Of a DNA stretch of 7,251 nucleotides, positions 5,104-7,251 are shown piece by piece. The stretch is taken from assembly GCA_937915775.1 (NCBI GenBank), contig CALGGQ010000058.1, positions 1 through 7,251 of the forward strand. Reading direction: 5' to 3'. The DNA is from an uncultured Clostridia bacterium. Its GTDB lineage: Bacteria > Bacillota > Clostridia > Oscillospirales > Acutalibacteraceae. The notes under the pieces are model-generated. The model was not told where the DNA came from. It searched no databases and was given only the letters and a program-made list of their open reading frames with translations. A program made the position numbers and the translations under genes. Each line of letters starts with the position of its first letter. Position 1 is the first letter of the stretch.

Positions 5104-5992
5104 GATAAAGAACGTCACCAAACGCTTCGGTGATTTCACCGCGATTGAGGATATTAATCTAACGGTGGAGGAAGCCTCTATCTACGGACTTGTTGGCTAC
5201 AACGGCGCCGGCAAAACCACGCTTTTGAAGGTATGCGCCGGCATCTATCAGCCGGAGGGCGGCGAAGTGCTGTTTGACGGTGAAAACGTTTATGATAACG
5301 GCGACCTGAGAAGTAACATCTTTTTCGTGCCGGATGATTTGTATTTCCCGCGCGGCGCAACGCTTGACAAGCTGAAAAAGTTTTACCAAGGCTATTATCC
5401 GCATTTTGACGAAAAGGTATACCGCCGTATGACAGAGGCGATGGGGCTGGATACGAAAAAGAATATCCGCTCCTTCTCCAAGGGAATGCAGCGGCAGGCG
5501 GAAATTATTCTCGCGATGGCAACCAGGCCGAAGTACCTGCTGCTTGACGAGTGCTTTGACGGCATTGACCCGCAAAAGCGCAGCCTGTGTAAAAAAATAT
5601 TTATCGAATATATGGCGGAGACGGGCTGCTCGATGATCATGAGCTCGCACAATCTGCAGGAGGTTGCCGATTTGTGCGACAAGGTGGCGCTGATTAACGG
5701 CAAAAAACTGACGATGAACGTTTCCGTTGACGATATCAGCGCGGCGTATGTGAAATACCGCATGATTTTAAACGACGCAGCGGACGCCGAGCTGCTGCGG
5801 ACAATCCCCAATAAGGGCATTACCATCGACGGCAAGCTTGCGACGATTATCGTTTCATCCGCGGTGGACGAGAGTGCGTTTGCGCACCTGAACCCTGTTC
5901 ATATCGAGGGCGTGCAGCTCTCGCTCGAAGAGGTATTTTTGAATGAAATGGAGGATAAGGATTATGACATCACCAAAATTTTCAGCGAATAA
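5096..5992 (+). CDS. ABC transporter ATP-binding protein (YtrB-like, drug/peptide type)
   Basis: This is a 298-residue cytoplasmic ATPase. It begins MIEIKNVTKRFG, as usual for the family. Walker A GYNGAGKTT is at 34-42, Walker B YLLLDE at 147-152 and H-loop His185. Two motifs differ from the classic form. The signature is FSKGMQRQ (128-135) in place of LSGGQ, and the Q-loop reads FFVPDDLYF (76-84) with no glutamine. Both are seen in ATPases of GntR-linked ABC-2 exporters such as YtrB-type proteins, so they do not by themselves suggest loss of activity. After about residue 215 comes a C-terminal domain typical of ABC-2 ATPases, ending LSLEEVFLNEM (276-286). The gene overlaps gntR by 8 nt (ATGATTGA) and the permease by 29 nt, which indicates one translationally coupled operon. 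The substrate is unknown. Confidence 0.93.
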   Translation: MIEIKNVTKRFGDFTAIEDINLTVEEASIYGLVGYNGAGKTTLLKVCAGIYQPEGGEVLFDGENVYDNGDLRSNIFFVPDDLYFPRGATLDKLKKFYQGYYPHFDEKVYRRMTEAMGLDTKKNIRSFSKGMQRQAEIILAMATRPKYLLLDECFDGIDPQKRSLCKKIFIEYMAETGCSMIMSSHNLQEVADLCDKVALINGKKLTMNVSVDDISAAYVKYRMILNDAADAELLRTIPNKGITIDGKLATIIVSSAVDESAFAHLNPVHIEGVQLSLEEVFLNEMEDKDYDITKIFSE

Positions 5993-7251
5993 ACAATCCG
6001 CCTCATACGATTTCAAGCGCGCGCTGCTGTCGCTCCTGATGCCGGCAGTCGTGCTGACGCTTAGCCTGCTTGTCGTCATCGGGCTGCGGGTGTCCGGCGA
6101 GCTCAGCTTTCTGTCCGATAAGCTCATTCCCTCACCGACGGTGAAGCTGGTGTCTGAATGGGATTCCCTTTGGGTTCCGGTCTGGTGCCTGTTCGGCGGC
6201 GTGCTCTTTGCCGTGACGAATTTCTATATCATGAGCAAGAGCACGGTCAATTTCTTCCTTTCCGCCCCGGTGGACAGACGCACACTATTTAAAAACCGAA
6301 CGCTGGCTGCCCTGCTGCTCGGCGCCGTAGCCATCGGACTGAACGTGCTGATTTCGCTTGTGATGAATTTAGTGGTGATTAAAGTATTCCCGGGCTTCAT
6401 CATCAAAATGGCGCTGGCTGTTTTTGCGGAATGCTATGTGTATTTCCTGGCGGCATACGTTATTATGACCATCGGCATTTTCACCTGCTATACCATTGTG
6501 GAAGGCTTCTTCTTCGGCGGCGGCTTGCTGCTGCTCCCGACGGTGGTTATCTGGTTCCTTAATTCCGCGTTTACGGTGTTTCTGAACGGCTATGCCGGAC
6601 GGCAGAGCAGTTATATGTTTGACAGCTATTACGGCAGTACCTTCTTAAAACCCGGGCTCGGCATATCGCTGTCGATACTGAATCCGCTGTTTTTCGGCAG
6701 GGCGTTCGGCGCAGAGGATGTGGATGACAATATCATTGCTCTTGCCAACGCCGGCTACACGAACGGCGTGACGGATTACGTTGACGGCGCCATACATGCC
6801 GCTTATGACCCCGCCGTACTGCCGGATAAAAACTATTTACTGCCCGTTCTCATCTGGGCGGTGCTGTGCGTGCTCGGATTGCTGTTTGCGCGGTATCTGT
6901 TTATTCACCGCAAGGCGGAAAAAACGGCAATTAACGGCTCCTCGCCGTTTGCCACCCATCTTTTTGCGGCAGAAGCGGCGCTGGCTGCCGGCTGGATTGG
7001 CTGCCTGGTGCTGGACAGCAGAAAGGAAAACGGCACCAAAACCTATACCGCGATGATCGGTCTGACAATCGGCATCCTGCTTGTCAACCTCATTGTGCTT
7101 GCCGTTGCCAAGCGGCAGGTGATTTTCAAAAACAAAAAGGCGTATCTCGTGCCGCTCGGCGTGGCGTGCACCGTGCTGGTGCTGACGGCGGCGCTGCATG
7201 GCGGCGGGCTCGGCTATTCTGCCTATGCGCCGGCAGCGGAGGATGTTGCAT
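5964..7251 (+). CDS. ABC-2 type transporter permease, N-terminal 429 residues (3' end outside window)
   Basis: The frame is open from ATG 5964 to the last base, so the gene continues beyond the window. The start overlaps the ATPase gene by 29 nt and has GGAGG at 5950-5954, 9 nt upstream. Hydrophobic segments lie at about residues 22-42, 68-90, 113-140, 147-172, 180-207, 292-314, 361-383 and 393-412. The segment FFLSAPVDRRTLFKNR (97-112) after the second of these is the typical cytoplasmic coupling region of ABC-2 permeases. A polar stretch of about 80 residues (208-290), rich in Tyr, Gly and Asp, separates the fifth and sixth segments and may be an outside loop. Size and layout suggest a large permease of at least eight membrane segments, partner of the ATPase encoded just before. 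The transported compound cannot be told. Confidence 0.9.
   Translation, partial: MTSPKFSANKQSASYDFKRALLSLLMPAVVLTLSLLVVIGLRVSGELSFLSDKLIPSPTVKLVSEWDSLWVPVWCLFGGVLFAVTNFYIMSKSTVNFFLSAPVDRRTLFKNRTLAALLLGAVAIGLNVLISLVMNLVVIKVFPGFIIKMALAVFAECYVYFLAAYVIMTIGIFTCYTIVEGFFFGGGLLLLPTVVIWFLNSAFTVFLNGYAGRQSSYMFDSYYGSTFLKPGLGISLSILNPLFFGRAFGAEDVDDNIIALANAGYTNGVTDYVDGAIHAAYDPAVLPDKNYLLPVLIWAVLCVLGLLFARYLFIHRKAEKTAINGSSPFATHLFAAEAALAAGWIGCLVLDSRKENGTKTYTAMIGLTIGILLVNLIVLAVAKRQVIFKNKKAYLVPLGVACTVLVLTAALHGGGLGYSAYAPAAEDVA

Noticed and set aside
6837..7199. Open frame of 120 codons on the - strand inside the permease
   Set aside because: The + strand permease frame is continuous, hydrophobic and in operon context. 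The - strand product is rich in His, Arg and Gln with no motif.

Overview
The window looks like chromosomal DNA of a Gram-positive (Firmicutes/Clostridia) bacterium, perhaps a gut Oscillospirales-type organism. The clues are strong GGAGG-type ribosome binding sites, sigma-A promoters with TTGACA/TTGACT boxes, a YtrA-type GntR regulator controlling an ABC-2 transporter, a TagH-like ABC ATPase, and a two-gene SufC-SufB Fe-S module with no SufD beside it. Base composition is moderate and fairly even. The taxonomic guess is inference from gene content, not from a marker gene.

Layout. (1) Positions 1-1429, + strand: the C-terminal part of an unrecognised membrane protein is followed after 19 bp by a TagH/Wzt-type ABC ATPase with an unusual Pro/Lys/Glu-rich tail. 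A perfect 14-bp hairpin ends this unit. (2) Positions 1540-1980, +: an ElaA-type GNAT acetyltransferase. (3) Positions 1981-2213, non-coding: a repeat element of about 165 bp. Its two arms each hold four AGTG-containing 7-bp units in opposite orientation around a palindrome-rich core. A 17-bp bidirectional terminator lies between it and the convergent operon. (4) Positions 4553-2214, - strand: a compact operon of sufC-like ATPase, sufB-like scaffold and alpha/beta hydrolase, driven by a near-consensus promoter. The gaps between its genes are 11 nt (counted to the chosen sufB start) and 1 nt. (5) Positions 4726-7251, +: a divergent operon of GntR/YtrA regulator (TTG start), ABC ATPase and ABC-2 permease (cut by the window end), each overlapping the next.

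How the parts fit. SufC and SufB together carry the ATPase and scaffold functions of a SUF machine. The SufB protein keeps the Cys and the His-Glu pair that correspond to the cluster-assembly residues of E. coli SufB, so it is probably functional as a SufB2C2-type minimal system (SUF-like minimal, SMS). The GntR regulator probably represses its own operon through a dyad at the transcription start, with release in response to an unknown signal; by analogy with ytr operons this could be cell-envelope stress. The sufC and gntR promoters are back to back, with only 12 bp between their -35 boxes, so the two operons may interfere with each other. The most unusual non-coding object is the heptad-repeat element at 2014-2178.
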